Below, in pieces: positions 38,659-47,312 of a DNA stretch of 64,000 nt. The stretch lies in the NCBI GenBank assembly GCA_026392415.1, contig JAPLCC010000053.1:83857-147856 (forward strand), given 5' to 3'. A program made the translations under genes and the position numbers. Position 1 is the stretch's first letter. Each line of letters begins with the position of its first letter. The DNA is from Propionibacteriales bacterium. Its GTDB lineage: Bacteria; Actinomycetota; Actinomycetes; Propionibacteriales; Nocardioidaceae. Below the pieces are notes generated by a model that saw only the letters and a list, made by a program, of their open reading frames with translations, was not told where the DNA came from and made no database searches.

Positions 38659-40344
38659 TCACTCGACGGACATCAGGAGCGGATACCGCTCCTGACCGCC
38701 GTCGTAGACGACGACGTCGACACCGGGATGGATCTCCTCGACCCACGCACGTGCGCGGTCGACGAGCCCGTCGCTGTCCTCGCCGCTCACGATCGTCACC
38801 AGCTCACCACCGGCGGCGAGGAGGCGTTCGAGGACCTGGATCGCGACGTCGCCGAGGTCGGCGCCCACGACCGCGAAGTCACCGGCGACCACGCCCAGTG
38901 CGTCACCCGCCTCACACGGCCCACCGGTGGTGATGGCCTGTTTGGCGGCGACCGTGACTGCGCCGTGGCGCACGTGGCGAGCCGTCGCAGTCATCTCGGT
39001 GACGTCCTGGTCGAACGCGCGTCCGGGCTCGTGGACGGCGACCGCCGCGAGGCCCTGCACCTGTGTGTGGGTCGGGATGACCGAGACCCGCAGGCCGCGG
39101 GCGCCGTGGTCGGCCTCGGCCGTGCTGGCGGCAGCCAGGGCGGCCCGGACCGTCGGCTCGTCGTTCGGGAGTACGACGACCTCCCGGGCCCCGCTGCCGG
39201 TGATCGCGTCGAGCAGCTCGCCGGTCGACGGGCGGCGCGTCGGGCTGCCGAGCACCACCACGGCCCCCGCCTCCGCGAAGAGCTCGCCCAGACCGGGGCC
39301 GGCCGCGACCGCGACGACGCAGCGCCCCGAAAGGGGGGCGACCGTCGCGCCCGGCTCGCCCAGAGCCGCGATCTGCTCGGCGAAATGAGTCACCCGGATC
39401 CGGTGCGGACGGCCGACCTCGAGACCGGCCTCGATCGCGGCACCGACGTCATCGGTGTGCACGTGGACGTTCCAGAGTCCGTCTCCCCCGACCACGACGA
39501 CGGAGTCGCCGAGCCCGCCGAGGCGGACCCGCAGGTCGCCGGCGGCTGGATCAGGCGCGTCGATCAGGTACATCACTTCGTACGCCGGGCCGTCCTCACT
39601 GAGGTCGTCGTCCGCCGGAACCAGCGGCACCGGGATGGCGTGGCTGCCGAGCGGTGCCGTGACCGGGATCGGCCGGTGACCCGTGATGACGGTCTCTGCG
39701 GAGTCGAGGATGACCGAGAGGCCGCGGCCACCGGCGTCGACGACACCGGCCATGGCCAGCACCTCGAGCTGCTCGGGCGTGTGGCCGAGGGCCTCGCGCG
39801 CCGCAGCAGCCGCCTCCGTCAGCACGTCACCGCTGCGCGCACCGGGCTCGGCCACACGGCGTACGGCAGCCTCGGAGGCAGCACGGAGGACGGTGAGCAT
39901 GGTGCCCTCGACGGGCTCACCCACGGCCGCATAGCTCGCCGCGGTGGCCTGCACGAGAGCGTCGGCGATCACCTGGGCGTTGGGTTCGGTGGCGTCGGCG
40001 GCGCCGATCCGGCGGGCGACCGCACCGAGCATCTCGCTGAGGATCACCCCGGAGTTGCCGCGGGCACCCAGCAGCGCGCCGCGGGCGAACGCCACGAGCG
40101 GCAGCGGCGGTTCGTCCGACGTGTCGGTGAGCGCAGCCTTGAGCGCGTCGCGGGCCGCGACGACGGTGAGGTACATGTTCGTGCCGGTGTCACCGTCCGG
40201 GACCGGGAAGACATTGAGGGCGTCGATCTCCTCGCGGGCCTGCGCCAACGCGTCCACGGCGATGTCGACGAAGCGCACCACGGTGTCGAGCGAGATGCTC
40301 GTTCCGGGCTTGCCGGCCGTCTCGTGTCCCGTCCCCTCGTCCAT
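38659..40344 (-). CDS. DAK2-domain fatty acid kinase ATP-binding protein (FakA-like)
   Basis: 561 residues. The N-terminal DhaL domain has NVFPVPDGDTGTNM (Mg-binding acids) and GARGNSGVILSE. A middle region and a C-terminal ~200-residue domain match FakA, the ATPase that phosphorylates fatty acids presented by FakB (DegV) proteins. No degV/fakB gene is in the window, so the partner, if any, must be elsewhere. Adjacent to recG (4-base gap) and divergent from rpmB, the usual actinobacterial order rpmB | fakA-recG-rsmD-coaD. Exact substrate here is inferred. Confidence 0.85.
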   Translation of the reverse strand: MDEGTGHETAGKPGTSISLDTVVRFVDIAVDALAQAREEIDALNVFPVPDGDTGTNMYLTVVAARDALKAALTDTSDEPPLPLVAFARGALLGARGNSGVILSEMLGAVARRIGAADATEPNAQVIADALVQATAASYAAVGEPVEGTMLTVLRAASEAAVRRVAEPGARSGDVLTEAAAAAREALGHTPEQLEVLAMAGVVDAGGRGLSVILDSAETVITGHRPIPVTAPLGSHAIPVPLVPADDDLSEDGPAYEVMYLIDAPDPAAGDLRVRLGGLGDSVVVVGGDGLWNVHVHTDDVGAAIEAGLEVGRPHRIRVTHFAEQIAALGEPGATVAPLSGRCVVAVAAGPGLGELFAEAGAVVVLGSPTRRPSTGELLDAITGSGAREVVVLPNDEPTVRAALAAASTAEADHGARGLRVSVIPTHTQVQGLAAVAVHEPGRAFDQDVTEMTATARHVRHGAVTVAAKQAITTGGPCEAGDALGVVAGDFAVVGADLGDVAIQVLERLLAAGGELVTIVSGEDSDGLVDRARAWVEEIHPGVDVVVYDGGQERYPLLMSVE

Positions 40345-40488
40345 CGGGGGTCAGACTAGAGGAAGGGAGGGACTGCCTGACGATTTCGGCTCGCGGCCGC
40401 CTGTCGGCTATTCTCTTCCGGTTGTCTGGAGTGCGTTGCGCGCCCGGTCGACACCAGACTTTGAACCGCAATCCTCAGGAGTTCACCC

Positions 40489-40674
40489 ATGGCCGCCGTG
40501 TGCGACATCTGCGACAAGAAGCCGTCCTTCGGCAACAACCGGCCTTGGTCGCGCAAGATCACCAAGCGCCGCTTCGACCCGAACATCCAGCGCGTCCGCG
40601 CGACGGTCAACGGCACCCCCAAGCGCCTCAACGTGTGCACGGGCTGCCTCAAGGCCGGCAAGGTCTCCCGCTGA
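40489..40674 (+). CDS. rpmB: 50S ribosomal protein L28, zinc-binding form
   Basis: 61 residues. MAAVCDICDKKPSFGNN and NVCTGCLKAGK give two CxxC pairs, the zinc-binding C+ form. ATG 40489 has CAGGAG 8 bases upstream. In the 144-base gap shared with fakA, TATTCT at 40409-40414 is a possible -10, and GTCTGG (40424-40429) pairs with CCAGAC (40454-40459) to give a leader hairpin. A strong terminator follows. Confidence 0.97.
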   Translation: MAAVCDICDKKPSFGNNRPWSRKITKRRFDPNIQRVRATVNGTPKRLNVCTGCLKAGKVSR

Positions 40675-40695
40675 CCTGCTGTTCCCAGCTTTCGT

Positions 40696-40729
40696 CGAAG
40701 GCCGTCACCCTCACCGGTGGCGGCCTTCG
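40696..40729. terminator. Terminator between rpmB and thiL
   Basis: 14-base stem with one GU pair: CGAAGGCCGTCACC (40696-40709) and GGTGGCGGCCTTCG (40716-40729). Lies between two convergent genes and can serve both. Confidence 0.88.
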
Positions 40730-40748
40730 GCCATTTCCACCGAAACGG

Positions 40749-41729
40749 TCAGAAGTGTGACCAGCCGGTCGGGCCGTCGTAGACCTCGCCGTCGACGGTG
40801 ACGCTCGACTGACCGCCCGCGGCCAGCGCCCGGACCGAACCGATCCGGGTCCAGCCGTCGGGAAGCGGGACATCTGCCGGGAACGTCGCGAGCAGGGCGT
40901 GGTCATCTCCCCCGCCGAGGATGAACTGCAGCGGGTCCGCGCCCAGGGCGGCGCCGACCGCGACGAGCGGTTCGGGGACCTCGAACGCCCCGGTCTCGAT
41001 GTCGAGGCTCACCCCCGACCCGGCGGCCAGGTGCCCGGCCTCGGCCAGGAGTCCGTCGGAGATGTCGATCATCGACGTCGCGCCGGCGTCAGCAGCCGTC
41101 GGGCCTGCGTCGTACGGCGGCGCAGGGCGCCGGTAGGACTCCACCAGCACCCGGGGTGACCGGAAGCCCCTGCCCAGCACGGCCAGCCCGCCGGCGGCCC
41201 AGCCCTGGCGCCCGCAGATCGCGACAACGTCACCGGGCGTCGCCCCCGAGCGCAGCACCGGGGAGATCGTGCAGGCGCCGATCGCGGTGACCGAGATGAC
41301 GATCTGGTCGGCGCGGCTCACGTCGCCGCCGACCAGTCCGGCCCCGACGAGGGCGCACTCCTCGGCGAAGCCGCGGGTGAAGTCGAGTGCCCAGGCGGCC
41401 GGCAGGTCCGCCGGGGCGGCAAGGCCCACGGTCAACCACTGCGCGCGACCGCCCATGGCGTTGATGTCGGAGAGGTTCTGGGCGGCGGCGCGGTGCCCAA
41501 CGTCGAGGGCCTCGGCCCAGTCGCGGCGGAAGTGGCGCCCCTCGACCATCACGTCGGTCGAGACCACGACGTGACCCTTGCGCACCCGCAGGACGGCGGC
41601 GTCGTCGCCCGGACCGACCAGCACGTCCTCACCCGGAGCAGTGCTCGCGACGATGCCGCTGATCTGTCCGATGAGGCCGAACTCGCCGAGGTCCGAAAGC
41701 GTCGCGTCGCGGTCGATCCCCGATGTCAT
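40749..41729 (-). CDS. thiL: Thiamine-monophosphate kinase
   Basis: Makes thiamine diphosphate from thiamine monophosphate. 326 residues of the PurM/ThiL fold: DDAAVLR near the N-terminus (Asp-rich Mg site), VSTDVMVEGRHFRRD, GDVSRADQIVISVTAIG, MIDISDGLLAE and ILGGGDDHALLATF. ATG 41729. No other thiamine gene is nearby. In actinobacteria thiL commonly sits beside rpmB and the RAM-domain gene, as here. Confidence 0.95.
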   Translation of the reverse strand: MTSGIDRDATLSDLGEFGLIGQISGIVASTAPGEDVLVGPGDDAAVLRVRKGHVVVSTDVMVEGRHFRRDWAEALDVGHRAAAQNLSDINAMGGRAQWLTVGLAAPADLPAAWALDFTRGFAEECALVGAGLVGGDVSRADQIVISVTAIGACTISPVLRSGATPGDVVAICGRQGWAAGGLAVLGRGFRSPRVLVESYRRPAPPYDAGPTAADAGATSMIDISDGLLAEAGHLAAGSGVSLDIETGAFEVPEPLVAVGAALGADPLQFILGGGDDHALLATFPADVPLPDGWTRIGSVRALAAGGQSSVTVDGEVYDGPTGWSHF

Positions 41730-41837
41730 GGGTCCATCCCACCAGACCGCGGAAGCGATGTGGTCGCCGGTTCTGCTGCTGCGGCGGATCGGGGTAGGTT
41801 GAGTCGTTCCACAACCCTTCGACGGGAGCGATGACCC

Positions 41838-42074
41838 ATGGTGGTTCAGGCCTACATCCTCATTCAGACCGACGTCGGCAAGGCCGCAGAGGTCGCGCGC
41901 GAGGTCGGCAATATCAAGGGCGTCACGCTGGCCGAGGACGTCACCGGGCCCTACGACGTGATCGTGCGTGCCGAGGCCCGCAACGTCGACGAGCTGGGCA
42001 AGCTCGTCGTCTCCAAGGTGCAGAACCTCGACGGCATCACCCGCACGCTCACCTGCCCCGTCGTCCACATCTGA
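41838..42074 (+). CDS. Stand-alone Lrp/AsnC ligand-binding (RAM) domain protein
   Basis: 78 residues consisting only of the alpha/beta sandwich that binds amino acids in Lrp/AsnC regulators: VVQAYILIQTDVGKAAEVARE ... VAEDVTGPYDVIVRAEA-like order and RTLTCPVVHI. It has no DNA-binding helix-turn-helix. GGGAG lies 9 bases upstream of ATG 41838. Conserved next to thiL in actinobacteria; function unknown. Three bases separate it from the DUF3515 gene, so both are one operon. Confidence 0.9.
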   Translation: MVVQAYILIQTDVGKAAEVAREVGNIKGVTLAEDVTGPYDVIVRAEARNVDELGKLVVSKVQNLDGITRTLTCPVVHI

Positions 42075-42077
42075 CGC

Positions 42078-42563
42078 GTGCACCTGCGTCGACGCCGGCT
42101 GGCGACCGCCCTGGTTGCCGCCAGCGTCGTCCTGACGGCCTGCGGTGGCCCGGTCGACGTCACTGACGCCGACCTGTCGGCCGCTGACGAGGCCGCCTGC
42201 GACGCGTTCGCGGCCGACCTGCCCAACTCGCTCGCCGACGAGCAGCAGGTCGACATCGAGCCTGCCGACGCGCCCGCCGCGGCGTACGGCGACCCGGCGA
42301 TCGTCGTCACCTGCGGGGTTCCCGAGCCCGACGGATTCGACCTGACCGCCTCCTGCGAGATCGCCAACGGCGTCGGCTACTACATCCCCGACGAGCAGTA
42401 CGCCGACCAGGACCTCGACCTGACCATCACCGCAGCCGGCTACCAGCCCCGCGTCGAGGTCCGGGTCCCTGCGGAGTACCGGCCCAACGCCGGTCCGGCC
42501 GCGATGTCGGTCCTCGCGCCGCTGATCAAGGCCCACCTCACCCTGGTCGACGACTGCGATTGA
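42078..42563 (+). CDS. DUF3515 lipoprotein
   Basis: 161 residues, GTG 42078. MHLRRRRLATALVAASVVLTACGG is a lipoprotein signal peptide with lipobox LTAC (Cys22 acylated). The rest is a DUF3515 domain with four further cysteines (ACDAF, VTCGV, SCEI, DDCD) that may form disulfides. The stop abuts the ddl stop on the other strand without any gap. Confidence 0.85.
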   Translation: MHLRRRRLATALVAASVVLTACGGPVDVTDADLSAADEAACDAFAADLPNSLADEQQVDIEPADAPAAAYGDPAIVVTCGVPEPDGFDLTASCEIANGVGYYIPDEQYADQDLDLTITAAGYQPRVEVRVPAEYRPNAGPAAMSVLAPLIKAHLTLVDDCD

Positions 42564-43631
42564 CTAACGCAGCCCGGTGTCGCGCTGCAGGGCCAGCGTC
42601 AGCAGCCGGTCCACCAGCGCGCCGTACTCCAGGCCCGTCGCGGCCCACATCTGCGGGAACATCGACAACGGCGTGAACCCGGGCATCGTGTTGAGCTCGT
42701 TGATGACCAGGGAGCCGTCGGGCATCAGGAAGAAGTCGACCCGGGCCAGGCCCTCGCAGCCGGCCGCGATGAACGCCTCACCGGCAAGCTGTCGCATCCG
42801 CTCCTCGACGCCGTCAGGCAGGACCGCTGGTACGTCGAGCTGGGTGGCCTCCTCGGGGAGGTACTTCGCCTCGAAATCGTAGAACTCGTGGTCGCCGGTG
42901 ATCCGGATCTCGGCGGGCAGGCTGGTGTCCGGGCCCCCGTCGAGGCCACCGAGCACGCCGCACTCGACCTCCCGGGCACCTTCGGCCGAGACCTCCACCA
43001 GGACCTTCGGGTCGTGCGCGAGCGCTCCCTCGATGGCTGCGTCGAGGGCGCCCGGGTCGTGGGCCTTCGCGATCCCGATGCTCGAGCCGCCGCGGGCGGG
43101 CTTGACGAACAGCGGGTAGCCGAGCGCCGCCACCCGTTCGCGGACCTCGGCGGGATCGGTGGCCCATTCTCGGGCAGTGACGGTGTGGCTCGGCATGACG
43201 GGCAACCCGGAGGCAACCAGCGCGATCTTCATGAAGGCCTTGTCCATGCTGACCGCGGAGGCGAGCACACCGGACCCGACGTAGCGAACGTCGGACATCT
43301 CGAACAGGCCCTGGATGGTGCCGTCCTCGCCCCACGGGCCGTGCAGCAACGGGAAGACGACGTCCACGTCGTCGAACTCACGGGTGGCGGGTGGCAGCGT
43401 GGGGTCGACCGAGGGCAGCTTTCCGCCGGGTCCGATGCGGTGCCGCTCGGGGTCGTCGACCTCGTGCACCCACTGGCCGTCCTGCGTGATCCCGATCGGC
43501 ACGACGTCGTACTTCTCGCGGTCGATGGCTTGCAGCACACTGCCGGCGGTGACACACGAGATGGCGTGCTCGCTCGAGCGACCGCCGAAGACGACAGCGA
43601 CACGGATACGACGGCCGGTGGGAGCATTCAT
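42564..43631 (-). CDS. ddl: D-alanine--D-alanine ligase
   Basis: Makes the D-Ala-D-Ala dipeptide of peptidoglycan. 355 residues, ATP-grasp fold: FGGRSSEHAISCVTA, PLLHGPWGEDGTIQGLFE, YPLFVKPARGGSSIGI, and VINELNTMPGFT near the C-terminus. ATG 43631 directly follows TAGGGT plus eight bases, so the mRNA is probably leaderless. Only 24 bases separate the start from that of the divergent PLP gene. Confidence 0.97.
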   Translation of the reverse strand: MNAPTGRRIRVAVVFGGRSSEHAISCVTAGSVLQAIDREKYDVVPIGITQDGQWVHEVDDPERHRIGPGGKLPSVDPTLPPATREFDDVDVVFPLLHGPWGEDGTIQGLFEMSDVRYVGSGVLASAVSMDKAFMKIALVASGLPVMPSHTVTAREWATDPAEVRERVAALGYPLFVKPARGGSSIGIAKAHDPGALDAAIEGALAHDPKVLVEVSAEGAREVECGVLGGLDGGPDTSLPAEIRITGDHEFYDFEAKYLPEEATQLDVPAVLPDGVEERMRQLAGEAFIAAGCEGLARVDFFLMPDGSLVINELNTMPGFTPLSMFPQMWAATGLEYGALVDRLLTLALQRDTGLR

Positions 43632-43639
43632 CGCGGCTG

Positions 43640-43649
43640 ACCCTACCTT
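43640..43649. promoter_or_regulatory. Overlapping divergent -10 elements of ddl and the PLP gene
   Basis: On the minus strand TAGGGT (43645-43640) lies 8 bases before ddl ATG. On the plus strand TACCTT (43644-43649) lies 6 bases before the ATG of the PLP gene. The hexamers overlap by two bases. Each -35 would fall inside the other gene's coding region. Inference from spacing. Confidence 0.5.
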
Positions 43650-43655
43650 TGAGGC

Positions 43656-44759
43656 ATGTCCGGATCCCCCAACGACCCGTCCATGACCCCTCGTCCGCTC
43701 CACCCGGCGACGATCGCCGTGACGGCCGGCAGGCCTCCGCACGAGCCGGACGAACCCCTCAACGTGCCGATCACGATGACCTCGACGTATGTCGCCACGG
43801 GCGACCTGGAGTACGGCCGCTACGGCAACCCGACGTGGTCGGCCTTCGAGGAAGCGCTCGGCGCACTCGAGGGCGGACGGGCGCTCGCCTTCGCGTCCGG
43901 CATGGCCGCGGCCACCACCCTGCTCGACCTGGTCGGCCAGGACGGCGGCGTGGTCGCGCCGCGGCACTCCTACAGCGGGACGATCGCCGCGCTGGCCGAC
44001 TTCGAGTCGCGCGGGCGCCTGCACGCCACGCTCGTCGACATCGTCGACACGGCCGCCGTGATCGCGGCCATGGAGGCCGACGAGGACTGCGCGCTGTTGT
44101 GGCTCGAGTCCCCCACCAATCCGGCCCTGGAGATTGCGGACATCCCGGCCCTGGTGGCCGCGGCACACCGACTCGGCATCCAGGTGGTCGTGGACAACAC
44201 CTTTGCCACGCCGCTGCTCCAGCAGCCGATCGCCCTGGGCGCCGACATCGTGCTCCACTCGGCGACGAAGTACATCGCCGGCCACAGCGACGTCCTGATG
44301 GGCGCGCTGGTCACGGCCCATGAGGACGTGTACGCCGCCCTGAAGGGCCGCCGGGACCTGATGGGCGCCGTCCCCGGGCCGTTCGAGACCTGGCTGGTCC
44401 TGCGCGGCCTGCGCACCCTGCACGTCCGCCTGGAGCGCGCGCAGGCCAACGCGACCGAGCTCGCCCGTCGCCTCGCGGACCACCCCGCGGTCGAGGAGGT
44501 CCGCTACCCCGGCTTCGGCGCGATCATCGCGCCAGTGCTGGTCGGCGGTGTCGACGCCGCGGACTTCCTCGTTCGTGCGACGTCACTGTGGGTGCACGCC
44601 ACGTCGCTGGGCGGGGTCGAGTCGACCTTCGAACGCCGGCGTCGCTGGAAGCTCGAGGCGACCTCGATCCCCGAGGGGCTGGTTCGGATGTCGGTCGGCA
44701 TCGAGGACGTCGAGGACCTGTGGAACGACCTCGTCCAGGCGCTGGACCGGATCAGCTGA
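43656..44759 (+). CDS. PLP-dependent trans-sulfuration enzyme family protein (cystathionine gamma-synthase/lyase-like, compact)
   Basis: 367 residues. YGRYGNPT (substrate loop), LWLESPTNPALEIADI, VVDNTFATP, and SATKYIAGHSDV with the PLP-binding Lys are all present, as are RGLRTLHVR and SLGGVEST. The usual ~15-25 residue segment between YPG and the C-terminal domain is shortened to GFGAIIAPVLVGG, so the protein is about 20-30 residues shorter than typical MetB/MetC. Reaction (lyase, synthase or other) cannot be told. The 3' end overlaps gpsA by 8 bases, tail to tail. Confidence 0.9.
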   Translation: MSGSPNDPSMTPRPLHPATIAVTAGRPPHEPDEPLNVPITMTSTYVATGDLEYGRYGNPTWSAFEEALGALEGGRALAFASGMAAATTLLDLVGQDGGVVAPRHSYSGTIAALADFESRGRLHATLVDIVDTAAVIAAMEADEDCALLWLESPTNPALEIADIPALVAAAHRLGIQVVVDNTFATPLLQQPIALGADIVLHSATKYIAGHSDVLMGALVTAHEDVYAALKGRRDLMGAVPGPFETWLVLRGLRTLHVRLERAQANATELARRLADHPAVEEVRYPGFGAIIAPVLVGGVDAADFLVRATSLWVHATSLGGVESTFERRRRWKLEATSIPEGLVRMSVGIEDVEDLWNDLVQALDRIS

Positions 44760-45780
44760 GCTCGGACTTCGTGTCACGGGCGATGAAGGCCTCCATCAGT
44801 CCGGACGTCGTGAGATTCCCCAGCACGACGTCGTCGACCGCGTCGACGATCGGAGCCTGGACGCCCAGCTGGGCGGCCAGCGCACGCAGCGACGAGCAGG
44901 ACTTCGCGCCCTCGGCGACCTGACGGGTGGATGCGTAGATGTCCTCGACCGTCATGCCCTGACCCATCTTCTCGCCAAAGGTGCGGTTGCGGGACAGCGG
45001 CGAGGAGCAGGTGGCGACGAGGTCGCCGAGCCCGGCCAGGCCCATCAGGGTCAGCGGGTTGGCACCGAGGTTCATCGCGAGCCGGGCCGTCTCGGCGAGG
45101 CCGCGGGTGATCAGCGAGGCGGTCGTGTTGTCACCGAAGCCGAGGCCCACCGCCATGCCGACGCAGAGCGCGACGACGTTCTTGTAGGCGCCGCCGAACT
45201 CGCACCCGAGGACGTCGACGCTCGTGTACGGCCGGAAGGCCGGCGAGTGCACCCGGTTCTGGAGCAGGGTCGCGACGTTCTCGTCGGCGCATGCGACGAC
45301 CGACGCGGCCGGTTCCCGGCGCGCGATCTCGCGGGCGAGGTTCGGTCCGCTGACGACCGCGATCCGGTGATCGGCGATGTCACCGACCTCGGCGATCACC
45401 TCCGACATCCGCTTCAGGGTGCCGAGCTCGACGCCCTTCATCAGCGAGACGAAGACCGCCTCGTGGTCGACGTAGGGCAGGAAGGCCGGAAGGTTCTCGC
45501 GCAGCGACTGCGACGGCACCGCGAGGACGACGATGTCGGCACCGGCCAGCGCCTCCTCCGGGTCGTGGGTCGAGGTGATGGTGCGCGGCAGCTCGATCCC
45601 GGGGAGGTAGTCGACGTTCTCGTGACCCTCGTTGATCGCGGCGGAGACCTCCTCACGACGGGCCCAGATGCTGACGTCGTTGCCGGCGTCAGCGAGCACG
45701 ATGGAGAACGCCGTCCCCCACGAGCCGGCGCCCAGCACGGCAACCTTGTTGCCTGACAGATTCCCCACGAGTCCGCTCAC
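44752..45780 (-). CDS. gpsA: Glycerol-3-phosphate dehydrogenase [NAD(P)+]
   Basis: Makes sn-glycerol 3-phosphate for phospholipids. 342 residues. VAVLGAGSWGTAFSIVLAD is the dinucleotide-binding loop; SGPNLAREIARREPAA, EFGGAYKNVVALCVGMAVGLGFGDNT (catalytic Lys) and LAGLGDLVATCSSPLSRNRTFG follow. GTG 45780 overlaps the plsC stop (GTGA). Pairing with plsC places glycerol 3-phosphate formation beside its acylation. Confidence 0.97.
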   Translation of the reverse strand: MSGLVGNLSGNKVAVLGAGSWGTAFSIVLADAGNDVSIWARREEVSAAINEGHENVDYLPGIELPRTITSTHDPEEALAGADIVVLAVPSQSLRENLPAFLPYVDHEAVFVSLMKGVELGTLKRMSEVIAEVGDIADHRIAVVSGPNLAREIARREPAASVVACADENVATLLQNRVHSPAFRPYTSVDVLGCEFGGAYKNVVALCVGMAVGLGFGDNTTASLITRGLAETARLAMNLGANPLTLMGLAGLGDLVATCSSPLSRNRTFGEKMGQGMTVEDIYASTRQVAEGAKSCSSLRALAAQLGVQAPIVDAVDDVVLGNLTTSGLMEAFIARDTKSELS

Positions 45781-46526
45781 TTGCCCTTCTTCTGCTTCTT
45801 GAACCGGTCACCGTGCACAGCCATGTCGTACCGCTCGGCCGGGGCCTGCTCACCCCGCACCAGCTCCAGCTGATGAGTGATCGCGGCCATCACTCGGGCT
45901 GTCGCTTCGGCCACCACCGCCGAAGTGCGCGGCTCGGCGCGCAGGTCCTCGAGCTCGACCGGTGGCCCGACCCGCATCATGACCTTCTTGCGCGGGAACA
46001 GGTGCGGTCGCTTGGTGTACGGCGCAAGCATGTCCTGGGCTCCCCACTGACCGACCGGGATCACGGGACATCCGGTCTCCAGAGCGATGCGGGCCGCACC
46101 GGACTTGCCCTTCATCGGCCACAGCGCGGGATCACGGGTGATCGTCGCTTCCGGGTAGATCACGACGACCTGGCCAGCGTTGACCGCCGCGACCGCGGCG
46201 GCGTATGCACCGACAGCGTCGCTGGTGTCCCTCTTCACGGGGATCTGGCCGGCGTCGCGCAGGAACTTTCCGAGCATCGGGTTGTCGAACAGGCCGGCCT
46301 TGGCGAGGTAGCGCGGCTTGCGGCCGTACTCGTAGACGAGGTGCGCCGCGGTCAGCGGGTCGACATGGGAGATGTGGTTGAGCACGATGAGGAATCCGCC
46401 GGTCTCCGGGATGTTCTCCCCGCCGATCCACTCCTGGCGCGTGGTCGAGAGCAGGAACGGCTTCACGATCATCACGCCGAGCCCGAACGCCCAGCCACGC
46501 TTCTCCTGGAACTTGCGCACCTTCAC
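45777..46526 (-). CDS. plsC: 1-acyl-sn-glycerol-3-phosphate acyltransferase family protein
   Basis: 249 residues. LNHISHVDPL contains the HX4D catalytic motif; PEATITRD replaces the usual EGTRS-type loop; a short hydrophobic segment (FGLGVMIVKPFLL) near the N-terminus fits membrane association. GTG 46526 is preferred: TAGCGT followed by eight bases precedes it, giving a possible leaderless start, and no Shine-Dalgarno sequence is seen. The C-terminus is Lys-rich. Likely acts on lysophosphatidic acid; exact acceptor inferred. Confidence 0.92.
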   Translation of the reverse strand: MKVRKFQEKRGWAFGLGVMIVKPFLLSTTRQEWIGGENIPETGGFLIVLNHISHVDPLTAAHLVYEYGRKPRYLAKAGLFDNPMLGKFLRDAGQIPVKRDTSDAVGAYAAAVAAVNAGQVVVIYPEATITRDPALWPMKGKSGAARIALETGCPVIPVGQWGAQDMLAPYTKRPHLFPRKKVMMRVGPPVELEDLRAEPRTSAVVAEATARVMAAITHQLELVRGEQAPAERYDMAVHGDRFKKQKKGK

Positions 46527-46534
46527 GAGGATGC

Positions 46535-46540
46535 ACGCTA
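46535..46540 (-). promoter_or_regulatory. Candidate -10 element of plsC-gpsA
   Basis: TAGCGT on the minus strand, eight bases before the GTG start of plsC. Same arrangement as at lepB, ddl and the 61753 gene. -35 not evident. Confidence 0.42.
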
Positions 46541-46611
46541 CCGCTCGGTGACGCCCGCCACTTCCAGGGCGCACACGCGCGTCGTGAAGTCCCCCTGCGA
46601 GGATGGACGCC

Positions 46612-47250
46612 GTGGTCGTGCCTCCCGGCGGTTTCGTCATCCTGCTGCCCGTGAAGTCCCCGGGCACCGGGAAGACCCGGATGACCTCGCTGACGGATGC
46701 CGACCGCGGTCGCCTGGCCCGTGCGTTCGCGGTCGATGCCCTCGACGCCTGCCTGGCCACACCCGGTGTCGTCGAGGTCGTGGTGATCAGTGACGACGCC
46801 GGCTTCGCCGCCGTACTGGCGGATCGGGGAGCACGGACCTGCCCCGATCCAGAGCTCGGTCTCAACGCGGCATTGCGCCACGGCGCGGCGATGATCCGTG
46901 ATGATCGACCGGACCTGCGCCCGGTGGCGCTCCTCGCCGACCTGCCCGCCCTGTCGCCCGTCGACCTTGCTGCAGCACTGGACTTCGCAGGCGCCAGCTC
47001 CGGTGCGTGTTTCGTCCAGGACGCCGACGGCACGGGCACCACGCTCTACACGGCGCCGTACGACGCCTTCGAGCCCCGCTTCGGCCCGGACTCCGCCCAG
47101 CGGCACTCCGCCCACGCGTTGGCCGTTCCCGGTCCGCTGACGACACTGCGTCGCGACGTCGACGACCTCGACGGGCTGCGCGCCGCGCTCGCCCTGGGAG
47201 TCGGGTCGGCGACCACGGCCGCGGCAGCCGCGGTGGCGCCGACCACCTGA
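46612..47250 (+). CDS. cofC: Phosphoenolpyruvate guanylyltransferase of coenzyme F420 synthesis (CofC/FbiD)
   Basis: Activates phosphoenolpyruvate (actinobacterial FbiD) for making the F420 side chain. 212 residues from GTG 46612, which has GAGGA 8 bases upstream; ATG 46603 is only a base or two from the same GAGG and less likely. FVILLPVKSPGTGKTRM is the nucleotidyltransferase loop; VVVISDDAGFAA, LNAALRHGA and LLADLPALSPVDL (metal Asp) match. The C-terminal ~15 residues are Ala-rich. No other F420 gene is in the window. Confidence 0.9.
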   Translation: MVVPPGGFVILLPVKSPGTGKTRMTSLTDADRGRLARAFAVDALDACLATPGVVEVVVISDDAGFAAVLADRGARTCPDPELGLNAALRHGAAMIRDDRPDLRPVALLADLPALSPVDLAAALDFAGASSGACFVQDADGTGTTLYTAPYDAFEPRFGPDSAQRHSAHALAVPGPLTTLRRDVDDLDGLRAALALGVGSATTAAAAAVAPTT

Positions 47251-47260
47251 GCAAAAGGCA

Positions 47261-47294
47261 ATCGGGCCGCCCTCCCGAAGGAGGACGGCCCGAT
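47261..47294. terminator. Bidirectional terminator between cofC and hupB
   Basis: 15-base stem with one mismatch and a CGAA tetraloop: ATCGGGCCGCCCTCC (47261-47275) against GGAGGACGGCCCGAT (47280-47294). Serves both convergent genes. Confidence 0.88.
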
Positions 47295-47312
47295 CGAGCG
47301 AACTGTGCGGGG

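Noticed and set aside
38659..40344. Dihydroxyacetone kinase
   Set aside because: Only the DhaL-type nucleotide domain is shared; length and C-terminal domain match FakA, and no DhaK is present.
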